From positions 1 to 32,463 of the forward strand of contig JAFRRR010000110.1 of assembly GCA_017428035.1 (NCBI GenBank): a stretch of DNA of 32,463 nucleotides. Reading direction: 5' to 3'. The notes under the pieces were generated by a model. The model searched no databases and was not told the origin of the DNA. It saw only the letters and a program-made list of their open reading frames with translations. The DNA comes from Bacteroidales bacterium. GTDB taxonomy: Bacteria; Bacteroidota; Bacteroidia; Bacteroidales; UBA932. The position numbers were made by a program, and so were the translations under genes. Within the stretch, counting starts at the first letter, position 1, and each line of letters begins with the position of its first letter. Below are positions 7,711 through 15,687 of the stretch, one piece after another.

Positions 7711-8967
7711 ATGGTTGATGTATTGGTCATAGGCGCAGGGGCTGCGGGTTGCATTGCGGCCATAAAGGCGGCGGAGGCAGGTGCCTCCGTGGCCTTGCTG
7801 GAAAAGAACGCCAAACTGGGCCGGAAGATTATGATCACCGGCAAGGGCCGCTGCAATATCACCAATGCCAAAAAGTGGTCTGAGTTTTCATCTCACCTCC
7901 ATCCCAAGCCGGCATTTCTGAAGGCCGCCTTTCACAATTTCTCCAATCTGGACACCATTGCTTTCTTCGAGTCGATAGGGGTGGAGACGGTGCTCACCAG
8001 AGACGACAGGGTTTTCCCGCAGACAATGTCGGCGGCGACCGTTGTGGACGCACTTGCTGCCAAGCTGCAGCAGGCGGGAGTCAAGACTGTATTCAGCTGC
8101 GAGGTGAACCACGTGGCCAAACTGGAAAATGGCCACTTCGAGGTTACTTTCCTTCGCGACGCAGGCGGCAAGTTTGCCAGCGGCAAGGCCTATTCCCGCA
8201 CTGTGATAGTTGCCACCGGCGGCCTGTCATACCCGGCTACGGGTTCTACCGGCGCCGGTTACGAGATAGCCAAAGACTTCGGCCATACCATTAAGAAGAC
8301 TTTCCCTTCGCTGACGGCTCTGGTGCCGGAGCATTACGACACCCGCCTGGTGGGGATTGAACTGCTGAATGTGATGGTCACCCTGAATGTCGGCCGGGAT
8401 GTGGTGGCCTGCGAATTCGGCGACCTGCAGTTTACCGACGGCGGCCTGGAGGGGCCGCTCGGCTTCAAGATTTCCCGCAAGGCTGTATGGGCTTTGCTTA
8501 ACGGAGACAAGGTTATGGTTTCCATAGACCTGAAGCCGGCCGTCTCGCCAAGTCTCTTTGCAGAGAGAGTGGTGCGCGATGCGCAGCAGGCCGGGGTCAC
8601 GGCGGCGAATTTCAACAGAAAGAAAGAGTCGTTCCTGAGAAAGTTTATGCCGCAGGCGCTCATAGAGCCGTTTGTCGCCGGGAATGAGCTCACGCTGGAC
8701 AATCTGGCAACCAAGATCAAGGACTGGCGGCTCAGGATAGTGGATTATGTGGGATACCGCAGGGCTGTGGTCACCGCCGGCGGGGTCAGCCTGGACGAAA
8801 TAGTCTCCAAGACAATGCACAGCCGTAATACAGAGGGGCTGTACTTTGCAGGCGAGGTGCTGGATATGGACGCGGATACCGGAGGCTATAATCTGCAGAT
8901 AGCCTTCTCTACCGGAGCCCTGGCGGGCAAAAGCGCCGCCGAAAAAGCGCTGGCTGCCGCTAAATAA
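7711..8967 (+). CDS. NAD(P)/FAD-dependent oxidoreductase, HI0933/YhiN (BaiN-like) family
   Basis: A 418-residue flavoprotein of a widespread family whose physiological substrate is mostly unknown. The N terminus holds the Rossmann dinucleotide-binding motif VIGAGAAGCIAAIKAAEAGASVALLEK, followed by the family signature KLGRKIMITGKGRCNITNA. A second FAD-binding segment, VIVATGGLSYPATGSTGAGYEIAKDFGH, lies near residue 170. The C terminus carries VVTAGGVSLDEI and the final FAD motif GLYFAGEVLDMDADTGGYNLQIAFSTG. It starts 12 bases after mnmA and is probably in the same transcript. Its last 8 bases overlap the 3' end of the convergent FAH-like gene. Family call firm, reaction unknown. Confidence 0.92.
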   Translation: MVDVLVIGAGAAGCIAAIKAAEAGASVALLEKNAKLGRKIMITGKGRCNITNAKKWSEFSSHLHPKPAFLKAAFHNFSNLDTIAFFESIGVETVLTRDDRVFPQTMSAATVVDALAAKLQQAGVKTVFSCEVNHVAKLENGHFEVTFLRDAGGKFASGKAYSRTVIVATGGLSYPATGSTGAGYEIAKDFGHTIKKTFPSLTALVPEHYDTRLVGIELLNVMVTLNVGRDVVACEFGDLQFTDGGLEGPLGFKISRKAVWALLNGDKVMVSIDLKPAVSPSLFAERVVRDAQQAGVTAANFNRKKESFLRKFMPQALIEPFVAGNELTLDNLATKIKDWRLRIVDYVGYRRAVVTAGGVSLDEIVSKTMHSRNTEGLYFAGEVLDMDADTGGYNLQIAFSTGALAGKSAAEKALAAAK

Positions 8968-9493
8968 TCTTTATGGGAATGTTTCGTGAAGAAGACGACA
9001 TCTCAATGATGTCGCCGCTTGCCACCGTGACTGCCTCGCAAAGTTCCACGGCCACAATGTCGCCTATCCTAAGCGAAGTGCGGCGGGTAATGTCCACTAT
9101 TGCCGCCGCCAGGTCTTCTGTGAAACAGTTTCCGCCGGCAGAATAGACCTTGGAGCCGTTTACGCAGAGAGTGAAGTCGCCCGAAGCGGGCGATTCGCAG
9201 TCGGCAAAGGACATATCCATAATGGAAGTGAAATCCATAGACGTTGCCACATCGGGCAGCACACCGGCCGCGGCGTCTGTGAGAAGGCAGCCGAAGGCGG
9301 CCGACTTGAAATAACGGCGGGCAAACCGCGCCGCCACGCATTTGCCGGCCTTGTCAATGTGGGTATACACGCAGGGAACAGCCTTCAGGGCAGTTACGCC
9401 GTCGGGGCAGTAATAGTCGGAGTTATTGTGGTTCAGGGTCGTGTCGGGCCTGCAGCAATACTCTCCGCCGCGCTTGTATGCCACTATTTTCAT
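8960..9493 (-). CDS. Divergent, probably non-catalytic FAH-domain-like protein, Cys-rich
   Basis: A 177-residue protein that seems related to the fumarylacetoacetate hydrolase (FAH) family. CRPDTTLNHNNSDYYCPD corresponds to the usual MKPDTALL-NN-PFYIPD segment, THIDKAGKCVAARFARRYF to the RI-RVGK-I--KFA--YYD segment, and TLCVNGSKVYSAGG plus RIGDIVAVELCEAVTVASGDII to the C-terminal half. The acidic metal ligands expected before THIDKAGK (E-x-E) and after LPDVATS are replaced by non-acidic residues. Ten cysteines are present, many for a short cytosolic protein. The start ATG overlaps the exonuclease stop by 4 bases (ATGA), so it is translationally coupled as the last gene of the dnaN operon. Family assignment is by motif memory only and the role is unknown. 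Confidence 0.65.
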   Translation of the reverse strand: MKIVAYKRGGEYCCRPDTTLNHNNSDYYCPDGVTALKAVPCVYTHIDKAGKCVAARFARRYFKSAAFGCLLTDAAAGVLPDVATSMDFTSIMDMSFADCESPASGDFTLCVNGSKVYSAGGNCFTEDLAAAIVDITRRTSLRIGDIVAVELCEAVTVASGDIIEMSSSSRNIPIKII

Positions 9494-10260
9494 TTGGTGT
9501 TTTTACCTTCCAGATAAATCTTGGTGAGGACATTCTTGGTGTCCTGTGTAAAATCGCCGTTCTGCATCCAGGTGTAGTAGCTGGGCTCCTGCTCCAGTAC
9601 CTCCCGCACGCTGCGACCTTTGTGCTTGCCAAAGTTGAAAATGGGGACGTCGTGCTCGTCCAGCACAATGCGGCCGGCATAGTCCAGCATCTTTTGCCGC
9701 TTGGTGAAATCGGCCAGTGCGTCCACGTCGTTTTCCAGGTCGGGGTAGTGGTCCAGCTGGGCTTCCAGCACTTCCAGGGTCGCCATTGTGTCGGCTTCGG
9801 CAGTGTGGGCATCCTCCAGATTCTTGCCGCAGTAGAATTTATATGCGCCGGAGAGGGTGCGGGGCTCTTTCTTGTAGAAAATCACCTGGACGTCCACCAG
9901 GTTCCGCTCCCGGAACTTGGGGTCCAGACCTACGCGCATAAACTCTTCTGTGAGCATAGGGATGTCAAAGTTCAGAGAGTTGTAGCCGGCAATGTCGCAC
10001 CCCTCCATCCAGGCCATCATACTTTTGGCCAGCTGGGCAGAGGTGGGGCAGTCCTTGACGTCTTCGTCGCTGATGCCGTGCACCGCACGCGCCGCCTCCG
10101 GAATAGGTATGGTGGGATTTACGCGGCGGGTCTTGACGTCGCGGGTGCCGTCGGGCATAACCTTGACCATAGAGATCTCTACAATGCGGTCTGTGGCCAC
10201 ATTGAGCCCCGTGCTCTCAATGTCAAAAAAGAGCAGCGGGCGTTTAAGCTTGAGTTGCAT
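9490..10260 (-). CDS. DnaQ-like 3'-5' exonuclease with ExoX-like C-terminal domain
   Basis: A 256-residue DEDDh-type exonuclease. Exo I is FFDIESTGL (Asp13, Glu15). Exo II lies in IAGYNSLNFDIPML. Exo III is the HTAEADTMAT motif near residue 172, giving the HxAxxD pattern of the DEDDh subclass. RAVHGISDEDV is typical of polymerase III epsilon-like proofreading domains. The C-terminal ~60 residues include FNFGKHKGRSVREVLEQEPSYYTWM, resembling the small domain after exonuclease X-type nucleases. It lies 16 bases downstream of dnaN and overlaps the next gene by 4 bases, so repair or proofreading linked to the replisome is a reasonable inference. Whether it is the main replicative proofreader cannot be told. 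Confidence 0.9.
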   Translation of the reverse strand: MQLKLKRPLLFFDIESTGLNVATDRIVEISMVKVMPDGTRDVKTRRVNPTIPIPEAARAVHGISDEDVKDCPTSAQLAKSMMAWMEGCDIAGYNSLNFDIPMLTEEFMRVGLDPKFRERNLVDVQVIFYKKEPRTLSGAYKFYCGKNLEDAHTAEADTMATLEVLEAQLDHYPDLENDVDALADFTKRQKMLDYAGRIVLDEHDVPIFNFGKHKGRSVREVLEQEPSYYTWMQNGDFTQDTKNVLTKIYLEGKNTK

Positions 10261-10276
10261 TTTGTTTACTGTTTCT

Positions 10277-11395
10277 TTATACCATTACAGGCATAAGCAG
10301 TGCGCTGAGGTCTTCGGAGGCGTTGTTGCCGTCGGCCGACACTATCAGGGCGGGGCGGCAGTTGTCTGCCATCTGCACGCATACATTCTCGAAGCAGAAG
10401 TTGTTCAGGATGTCTGCCAGGAACGGGGCCTTGAAGCCGATTTCCAGGGGAGTGCCGTCGTATTCGCAGGAGAGGCGCTCGTATGCACTGATAGAGAAAC
10501 CGGTGTCCTCTGCAGAAATCATCAGCTCGCTGCCGGAGATCTTGAGCAGCACGTGGCTGGTGGCCTGGTTGGAATAAACGGCCACGCGGCGCACTGCACC
10601 AAGCAGCTCGGTGCGGTTGATAATCATCTTGTTGGGATTGTTCTTGGGCAGTATGGATTTGTATGCGGGGTAGTTGCCATCTATCAGGCGGCATACCAGC
10701 AGAGTGTCGCCAAAAGCAAAGAAGGCGTTGCGCTTGTCAAATTTAATGACCACGTCGTCCTCTACCTTGGCCAGGATGCTCTTGAGGATGGCGGCGGGTT
10801 TTTTGTGCAGAATGAAAGAGCAGGGAGCCGCACTCTTGATGCCGCTGAGGGAGTAGCGCACCAGCTTGTGGGCATCCGAAGCGACCATAGAGAGGGAGTC
10901 GGTGTCAATGTCAAAGAAGATACCGTTCATCACGGGTCTCAGCTCCTCTTCTGCAGTGGCGTAGATGGTGTCGCTGATACCGTTCATCAGGGCCTCTGCG
11001 CTGATGGCCACGGTGTTGAACTCCTCGCCGATGGCGGGCATTGCGGGATAGTCCTCTGCCGGATGGAACGGAATCTTGGAGGCACCGCTGGCCCAGGTTA
11101 TGATTAGCGATGAATTATGGTCGGTGGCGAATGTCAGCGGCTGGTCGGGCAGCGAACGCAGCGAATCGGTGAAAAGCCTGGCGGGCACGGTGATCTGGCC
11201 GTCTTCAAAGACCTTTTCTATGGTGATGTCCGTGCGCAGGGTAGTCTCTCCGTTGGAGGCGGTCACAGAAAGCGTATTACCTTTAAGGTCAAAGAGATAG
11301 TTGTCAAGAATTGCCAGGGCGGGTTTGCTCGAGATAACTTTCGAAACAGAGTTGAGCCCGATGAGAAGCTGTGTGCTGGATGCTATAAATTTCAT
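10277..11395 (-). CDS. dnaN: DNA polymerase III beta subunit (sliding clamp)
   Basis: Ring-shaped processivity clamp of the replicative polymerase. 372 residues, the expected length for three clamp domains. The N terminus MKFIASSTQLLIGLNSVSKVISSKPALAILDNYLFDL is characteristic; FHPAEDYPAMP and the central MNGIFFDIDTDSLSMVASDAHKLVRY match domain 2; the C terminus ends in ALLMPVMV, like the hydrophobic-cleft C-terminal strand (usually MPMR/L). The ATG at 11395 is chosen because it matches the family N terminus; 48 upstream in-frame codons run through the promoter. A -7 box lies 27 bases upstream of the ATG. First gene of a three-gene leftward operon, divergent from the HtrA-like protease. Confidence 0.97.
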   Translation of the reverse strand: MKFIASSTQLLIGLNSVSKVISSKPALAILDNYLFDLKGNTLSVTASNGETTLRTDITIEKVFEDGQITVPARLFTDSLRSLPDQPLTFATDHNSSLIITWASGASKIPFHPAEDYPAMPAIGEEFNTVAISAEALMNGISDTIYATAEEELRPVMNGIFFDIDTDSLSMVASDAHKLVRYSLSGIKSAAPCSFILHKKPAAILKSILAKVEDDVVIKFDKRNAFFAFGDTLLVCRLIDGNYPAYKSILPKNNPNKMIINRTELLGAVRRVAVYSNQATSHVLLKISGSELMISAEDTGFSISAYERLSCEYDGTPLEIGFKAPFLADILNNFCFENVCVQMADNCRPALIVSADGNNASEDLSALLMPVMV

Positions 11396-11422
11396 ACTGC
11401 GGTATATTTCACTTAATTTCCA

Positions 11423-11430
11423 CAAATATA
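11423..11430 (-). promoter_or_regulatory. -7 box for the dnaN operon
   Basis: On the minus strand TATATTTG matches TAnnTTTG exactly and ends 27 nt before the dnaN ATG. The nearest upstream TTTG is 22 nt away, longer than the 19-20 nt seen at the best promoters in this window, so the -33 match is imperfect. Confidence 0.6.
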
Positions 11431-11507
11431 GAAAAAATTCCCTATCTTTTCTCAAAATATGTGGCATATTATTTGACGCGAAAAGCAGCATCAATAAATC
11501 AATCAGT

Positions 11508-12611
11508 ATGAAAAGTTTTCTCAAGTGGATATGGGGCATTCTGATAACTGCCCTTGTATGCTATCTGGCATACGATCTTTACACAACAAAAAAGGCACAG
11601 AAAGAAAAAGCGGAGCAGGACGAGGTGGAGCGCATCCGGGAAAAGGTTAATACCCGCAGCACCCCGGCGGTGATAAGCGACGCCGTTGCAGGCAGCGCAT
11701 CCTTCTGCGATGCTGCCGAAATGGCAGTCCGCTCTGTGGTCTATGTCAAAGTCACCAAAAAGGCCCAGATTCAGGCCCCGTCGTCTATCCTTGACTACCT
11801 GTTCGGCTTTGCCACCACTCCCAAGGACCAGGTCGGAATAGGCAGCGGTGTGATTATTTCCCAGGATGGCTATATCGTGACCAACAACCACGTGGTCTCC
11901 GGCGGCAACGAGTTTGAGGTAACGCTCTATGACAACAGCGTATACACTGCCACTCTGGTGGGTGCAGACCCAGCTACTGACCTGGCTCTGATAAAGATAG
12001 ACAAGACCGACTGCGAGCCGCTGGCTATGGGTAATTCCGACGATCTGCGGCTTGGCGAGTGGGTGCTTGCAATAGGCAGTCCCTATGACCTTCGAAGCAC
12101 CATCACCGCCGGCATCGTGAGTGCCAAGGGCCGTTCTTTCCCCAACTATGACGGCCAGTACCGCGTGGAGTCGTTCATCCAGACCGATGCGGCCGTGAAC
12201 CCCGGCAACAGCGGCGGTGCGCTGGTGAATACCGCCGGCGAACTGGTGGGTATCAACACCTCCATCATTTCCCTGACAGGTTCCTATGCCGGCTATTCGT
12301 TTGCGGTGCCGGTAAACATTGTGAAGAAGGTTACCGACGACTTCATCAACTACGGCAGCGTGCAGCGTGCAATGCTGGGCATCTCCATCCGCGAGACCGA
12401 CCAGGGCGTGGTTGTGGCCGAGGTTAAAGAGCACAGCGTGGCAGATGAAGGAGGCCTTAAGGCGGGGGATGTTCTCAAAGAGATAAACTTCTCCCAAATC
12501 ACCTCAGCATCAGACCTTCAGTTCCAGATGAACAAGTATCGTCCGGGAGAAAAAATAGTGCTTACAATAGAGCGCGAAGGGGCTGTTAAAGAAATGATTT
12601 TGAATCTCTAA
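11508..12611 (+). CDS. HtrA/DegS-like trypsin-type serine protease with one PDZ domain
   Basis: An envelope-stress protease of peptidase family S1C, 367 residues. A single N-terminal hydrophobic helix (about residues 6-24, FLKWIWGILITALVCYLAYDLY) followed by a charged stretch suggests an anchor holding the protein on the periplasmic face. The catalytic triad is intact: His128 (TNNHVVSGG), Asp158 (DPATDLALIKID) and Ser235 (NPGNSGGAL). One PDZ domain follows, from about residue 280 to the end. A membrane anchor, single PDZ and short linker recall DegS rather than the two-PDZ DegP/DegQ. The ATG at 11508 gives a proper signal/anchor start; the frame extends upstream but across the divergent promoter region. 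The primary sigma factor gene follows 45 bases downstream with its own promoter. Confidence 0.93.
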   Translation: MKSFLKWIWGILITALVCYLAYDLYTTKKAQKEKAEQDEVERIREKVNTRSTPAVISDAVAGSASFCDAAEMAVRSVVYVKVTKKAQIQAPSSILDYLFGFATTPKDQVGIGSGVIISQDGYIVTNNHVVSGGNEFEVTLYDNSVYTATLVGADPATDLALIKIDKTDCEPLAMGNSDDLRLGEWVLAIGSPYDLRSTITAGIVSAKGRSFPNYDGQYRVESFIQTDAAVNPGNSGGALVNTAGELVGINTSIISLTGSYAGYSFAVPVNIVKKVTDDFINYGSVQRAMLGISIRETDQGVVVAEVKEHSVADEGGLKAGDVLKEINFSQITSASDLQFQMNKYRPGEKIVLTIEREGAVKEMILNL

Positions 12612-12628
12612 AAAAGATACTATCTTTG
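12599..12628 (+). promoter_or_regulatory. Promoter of the primary sigma factor gene
   Basis: TTTG at 12599-12602 (-33) and TATCTTTG at 12621-12628 (-7) with 18 nt between. The -33 element overlaps the last codons of the protease gene. The 10-mer TATCTTTGCA is identical to the one at the rRNA promoter at the end of the window. The 5' leader would be about 23 nt. Confidence 0.8.
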
Positions 12629-12656
12629 CAACCCTTATACTCATTTTTAAATATAG

Positions 12657-13517
12657 ATGAGACAGCTAAAGATTACAAAGTCAATTACTAATCGAGAGAG
12701 TGCATCTCTTGACAAGTATTTGCAGGAAATCGGCAGAGAAGAACTAATCTCGGTAGAGGAAGAGGTGGAGCTTGCGCAGCGCATTAAGAAAGGCGACCAG
12801 GAGGCCCTTGAAAAACTGACGCGCGCCAATCTCCGTTTTGTGGTTTCTGTCGCCAAGCAGTATCAGAATCAGGGTTTGAGCCTTCCCGACCTTATCAACG
12901 AAGGTAATCTGGGCCTTATCAAGGCTGCGGAAAAGTTCGATGAGACCAGGGGCTTCAAGTTCATTTCTTATGCTGTATGGTGGATCCGCCAGTCCATTTT
13001 GCAAGCTTTGGCAGAACAGTCAAGAATCGTGCGTCTTCCGCTTAACCAGGTGGGATCGCTTAACAAGATCAACAAGGCTCTCAGTAAATTCGAGCAGGAA
13101 AACGAGCGTATGCCTTCACCCGAGGAACTGGCCGAGATTCTTGACATACCGCGTGAAAAGATCAGTGACACCCTGCGTGTCAGCGGCCGTCACGTGTCGG
13201 TGGATGCCCCGTTTGTGGAAGGTGAGGACAACAGCCTGCTGGATGTCCTTCCCAACAACGACAGTCCCAATGCCGACTCCGGCCTGGTAAATGAATCTTT
13301 GAACAAGGAGATTGAACGTGCGCTCTCCACTCTTACAGAGCGTGAGCGCGACATCGTGAAGAATTTCTTCGGTATCGGCTGTCAGGAGATGACGCTGGAA
13401 GAGATTGGCGAGAAGTTCAACCTCACACGCGAGCGTGTTCGCCAGATCAAGGAAAAGGCTATCCGCAAATTGCGCAACAGCGCCCGCAGCAAATTGCTGC
13501 AGACTTATCTGGGATAG
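12657..13517 (+). CDS. rpoD: Primary RNA polymerase sigma factor (RpoD/SigA, Bacteroidota short type)
   Basis: Housekeeping sigma factor, expected to recognise the TAnnTTTG/TTG promoters found throughout this window. 286 residues, beginning with the [26 protein letters not shown] start typical of the phylum. Regions in order: sigma 1.2 (about 18-45), sigma 2 with [65 protein letters not shown] (about 57-120, core binding and -7 recognition), sigma 3, and sigma 4 with the helix-turn-helix [29 protein letters not shown] (about 243-272). Region 1.1 and the large non-conserved insertion of E. coli RpoD are absent, as is normal for this phylum. It has its own promoter and a strong terminator. Confidence 0.97.
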   Translation: MRQLKITKSITNRESASLDKYLQEIGREELISVEEEVELAQRIKKGDQEALEKLTRANLRFVVSVAKQYQNQGLSLPDLINEGNLGLIKAAEKFDETRGFKFISYAVWWIRQSILQALAEQSRIVRLPLNQVGSLNKINKALSKFEQENERMPSPEELAEILDIPREKISDTLRVSGRHVSVDAPFVEGEDNSLLDVLPNNDSPNADSGLVNESLNKEIERALSTLTERERDIVKNFFGIGCQEMTLEEIGEKFNLTRERVRQIKEKAIRKLRNSARSKLLQTYLG

Positions 13518-13538
13518 GCTCTCAAAGCCTTTGAAAAA

Positions 13539-13570
13539 GGGGGTGCCGCACATCGGAGACCCTCTTTTTT
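13539..13570 (+). terminator. Rho-independent terminator after the sigma factor gene
   Basis: Arms GGGGGT (13539-13544) and ACCCTC (13559-13564), with an inner CCG/CGG pairing, followed by six Ts at 13565-13570. It lies between the sigma factor and the M3 peptidase genes. Confidence 0.8.
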
Positions 13571-13596
13571 AGTTGAATGACAACAAAACACATTAT

Positions 13597-15687
13597 ATGA
13601 AACGAATTCTTACAATAGTGCTTATGGCTATTACAGTTGCAAGCTGCGCAGAGAAGAATCCTCTGCTTAAGGAGTGGAAAACCCCGTTTGGCGTTCCTCC
13701 TTTCGAAGAGATTAAAAACGAGGATTACCTGCCGGCTCTGAAAAAGGCCATAGATATCCACAATAAAGAAATTGCAGCCATCGTCTCCTGCAAAGAGGAG
13801 CCCGATTTCAACAATACTATTCTGGCCTTTGACCGCAGCGGCAGGGCGCTGGAGCGCATCAACCTGGTGTTCGGCAACGGCGAGGCGATTGCCTCTACAG
13901 AAGAGATCCGCAAGATTTCTACAGAGATGTCGCCGCTGCTTAGCAACCACTACAGCGACATTATGCAGTCGGAGAAGCTCTTCGAGCGTATCAAGGCGGT
14001 GTATGACAAGCGCGAAAGCCTGGGTCTGGAACCCGACCAGATGAGGCTGGTGAGCGAGACTTACAAGCAGTTCGAGCGTGCCGGCAGCAACCTCTCCGCT
14101 CAGGACAAAGAGACTCTGAAGGCCATCAATTCCAAGATTGACTCGCTGCAGCTGCTCTTCTCCCAGAACCTGCTCTCCGAGACCGGTTCCTGGACTCTCA
14201 CAATAGACAACGAAGAGGATCTGGCAGGCCTCAGCCCCGACTTCATTGCCGATGCCGCCCGCCGCGCTGCCGATGCCGGCCAGCCGGGCAAGTGGCTGGT
14301 GGGCCTGGACAATCCCAGCGTGATGCCTTTCCTGGCATCTGCCGACAACCGCGAGCTCCGCGTCAAGGTGCTGGATGCCTACAGCAACCGCTGCAACAAC
14401 AACAACGAGTTCGACAACAAGGACATCATCAAAGAGATCATCGGCCTCAAGATGCAGAAGGCCCGCCTGATGGGTTTTGATACCTATGCCGCATATGTCC
14501 TTGATGCCCGTATGGCCAAGACCCCCGAGGCCGTTTACAAGCTTCTGGACGAGGTTTGGCAGCCTTCTCTGGCGGCAGCCCGAGCAGAGCTGGCCGACAT
14601 CAAAGCCATTGCAAAGGAAGACGGAATAGAGACCATAATCCCCGCCGACTGGCGCTACTACGCCACCAAGGCTCGCGCACAGAAATATTCTTATGACGAA
14701 GGCAAGATTATGGAGTATCTGCAGTACGACAATGTGCGCGACGGTATCTTCTATGTGGCAAACAAACTCTTTGGCGTGAGCTTCACAAGGGTACAGGAGA
14801 TTCCCCTGCCGCATCCCGAGGCTGAATGCTTTGAGTGCAAGGATGCTGACGGCACCACCCGCGGCCTGCTCTATATGGATATGTTTGCCCGCCCCGGCGC
14901 CAAGAACGGCGGAGCGTGGTGCACCAGCTACCGCGAGAGGGAAGTGGAACCCGACGGAAGTGTCAAACCCGCAATTATGTCCATCGTGGGCAATTTCAGC
15001 CGTCCTTCCCAGGGCAAGCCTTCGCTGCTCACCGTAGACGAGACCGAGACCTTCTTCCACGAGTTTGGCCACGCAATTGCCGGCCTGCTGAGCGATGTCC
15101 GCTATATGGGTCTGTGCAACTTTGTGCGCGACTTTGTGGAGCTCCCTTCCCAACTCAACGAACACTGGGCTTTCGAGCCCGAAGTGCTAAACGTATATGC
15201 AAAGCACTACCAGACCGGCGAGGTTATCCCTATGGAGCTTGTGGACAAGATGCTGCAGTGCGGCAAATACGGAGTAGGCTTTGCCGAGACCGAACTTGTT
15301 GCGGCAATGTACCTGGATATGGATGCATACTCTATGAAAGAGATGCCGGAGCGCTTTGACGTTCTTGCCTACACAGAGCAGGGCCTCAAGGACCGCGGCC
15401 TGATGAGCGAGATACTGCCCCGCTACCGTGCGCCCTACTTCCTGCACATCTTCTCCCACGGCTACGATGCCGGCTACTACAGCTATCTCTGGGCAAATGT
15501 GCTGGAATGCGATGCCTACAAGGCATTCAAGGAAACCGGCGACATCTTCAGCCAGGAGGTGGCCGGTGCCTATCGCCGCGAAATCCTTTCCAGGGTAGAC
15601 GAAGACGAGGCTATGACCCTCTACAAGAATTTCCGCGGGTCAATGCCTTCCACCGCTCCCTTCCTTGAAGACAGAGGCCTTAAGTAG
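13597..15687 (+). CDS. M3 family metallopeptidase (peptidyl-dipeptidase Dcp-like) lipoprotein
   Basis: Zinc peptidase that removes dipeptides from, or cleaves, short peptides. 696 residues. The N terminus has a lipoprotein signal (MKRILTIVLMAITVASC, Cys17 lipidated), so the enzyme should sit in the periplasm on a membrane. The zinc site is HEFGH (His488, Glu489, His492), with the third ligand Glu515 in DFVELPSQLNEHW, the typical M3A arrangement. NPLLKEWKTPFGVPPFEEIKNEDYLPAL is the usual family start, and FLHIFSHGYDAGYYSYLWANVL is the C-terminal substrate-binding loop. The ATG at 13597 gives the intact signal; an in-frame ATT/ATG region upstream is not needed. The symporter gene overlaps its stop codon by 1 base, consistent with peptide digestion coupled to amino-acid uptake (inference). 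Confidence 0.95.
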   Translation: MKRILTIVLMAITVASCAEKNPLLKEWKTPFGVPPFEEIKNEDYLPALKKAIDIHNKEIAAIVSCKEEPDFNNTILAFDRSGRALERINLVFGNGEAIASTEEIRKISTEMSPLLSNHYSDIMQSEKLFERIKAVYDKRESLGLEPDQMRLVSETYKQFERAGSNLSAQDKETLKAINSKIDSLQLLFSQNLLSETGSWTLTIDNEEDLAGLSPDFIADAARRAADAGQPGKWLVGLDNPSVMPFLASADNRELRVKVLDAYSNRCNNNNEFDNKDIIKEIIGLKMQKARLMGFDTYAAYVLDARMAKTPEAVYKLLDEVWQPSLAAARAELADIKAIAKEDGIETIIPADWRYYATKARAQKYSYDEGKIMEYLQYDNVRDGIFYVANKLFGVSFTRVQEIPLPHPEAECFECKDADGTTRGLLYMDMFARPGAKNGGAWCTSYREREVEPDGSVKPAIMSIVGNFSRPSQGKPSLLTVDETETFFHEFGHAIAGLLSDVRYMGLCNFVRDFVELPSQLNEHWAFEPEVLNVYAKHYQTGEVIPMELVDKMLQCGKYGVGFAETELVAAMYLDMDAYSMKEMPERFDVLAYTEQGLKDRGLMSEILPRYRAPYFLHIFSHGYDAGYYSYLWANVLECDAYKAFKETGDIFSQEVAGAYRREILSRVDEDEAMTLYKNFRGSMPSTAPFLEDRGLK

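Noticed and set aside
9478-11107. Plus-strand open frames across the exonuclease and dnaN region
   Set aside because: The minus strand here encodes clear exonuclease and sliding-clamp proteins; the plus-strand translations look like antisense sequence.
11443-11450. TATCTTTT as a possible plus-strand -7 box for the HtrA-like gene
   Set aside because: One mismatch at the conserved G and no upstream TTG; it also overlaps the dnaN promoter region, so too weak to call.
11301-11507. Upstream extension of the HtrA-like frame
   Set aside because: It runs across the dnaN start and the divergent promoter region; the ATG at 11508 gives a proper membrane-anchor N terminus.
13522-15165. Long open frame (547 codons) on the minus strand opposite the M3 peptidase
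   Set aside because: It lies wholly antisense to a well-identified enzyme with conserved motifs, has Gly/His/Val-rich low-information translation, and has no promoter or family match; GC-rich codon use creates such shadows.
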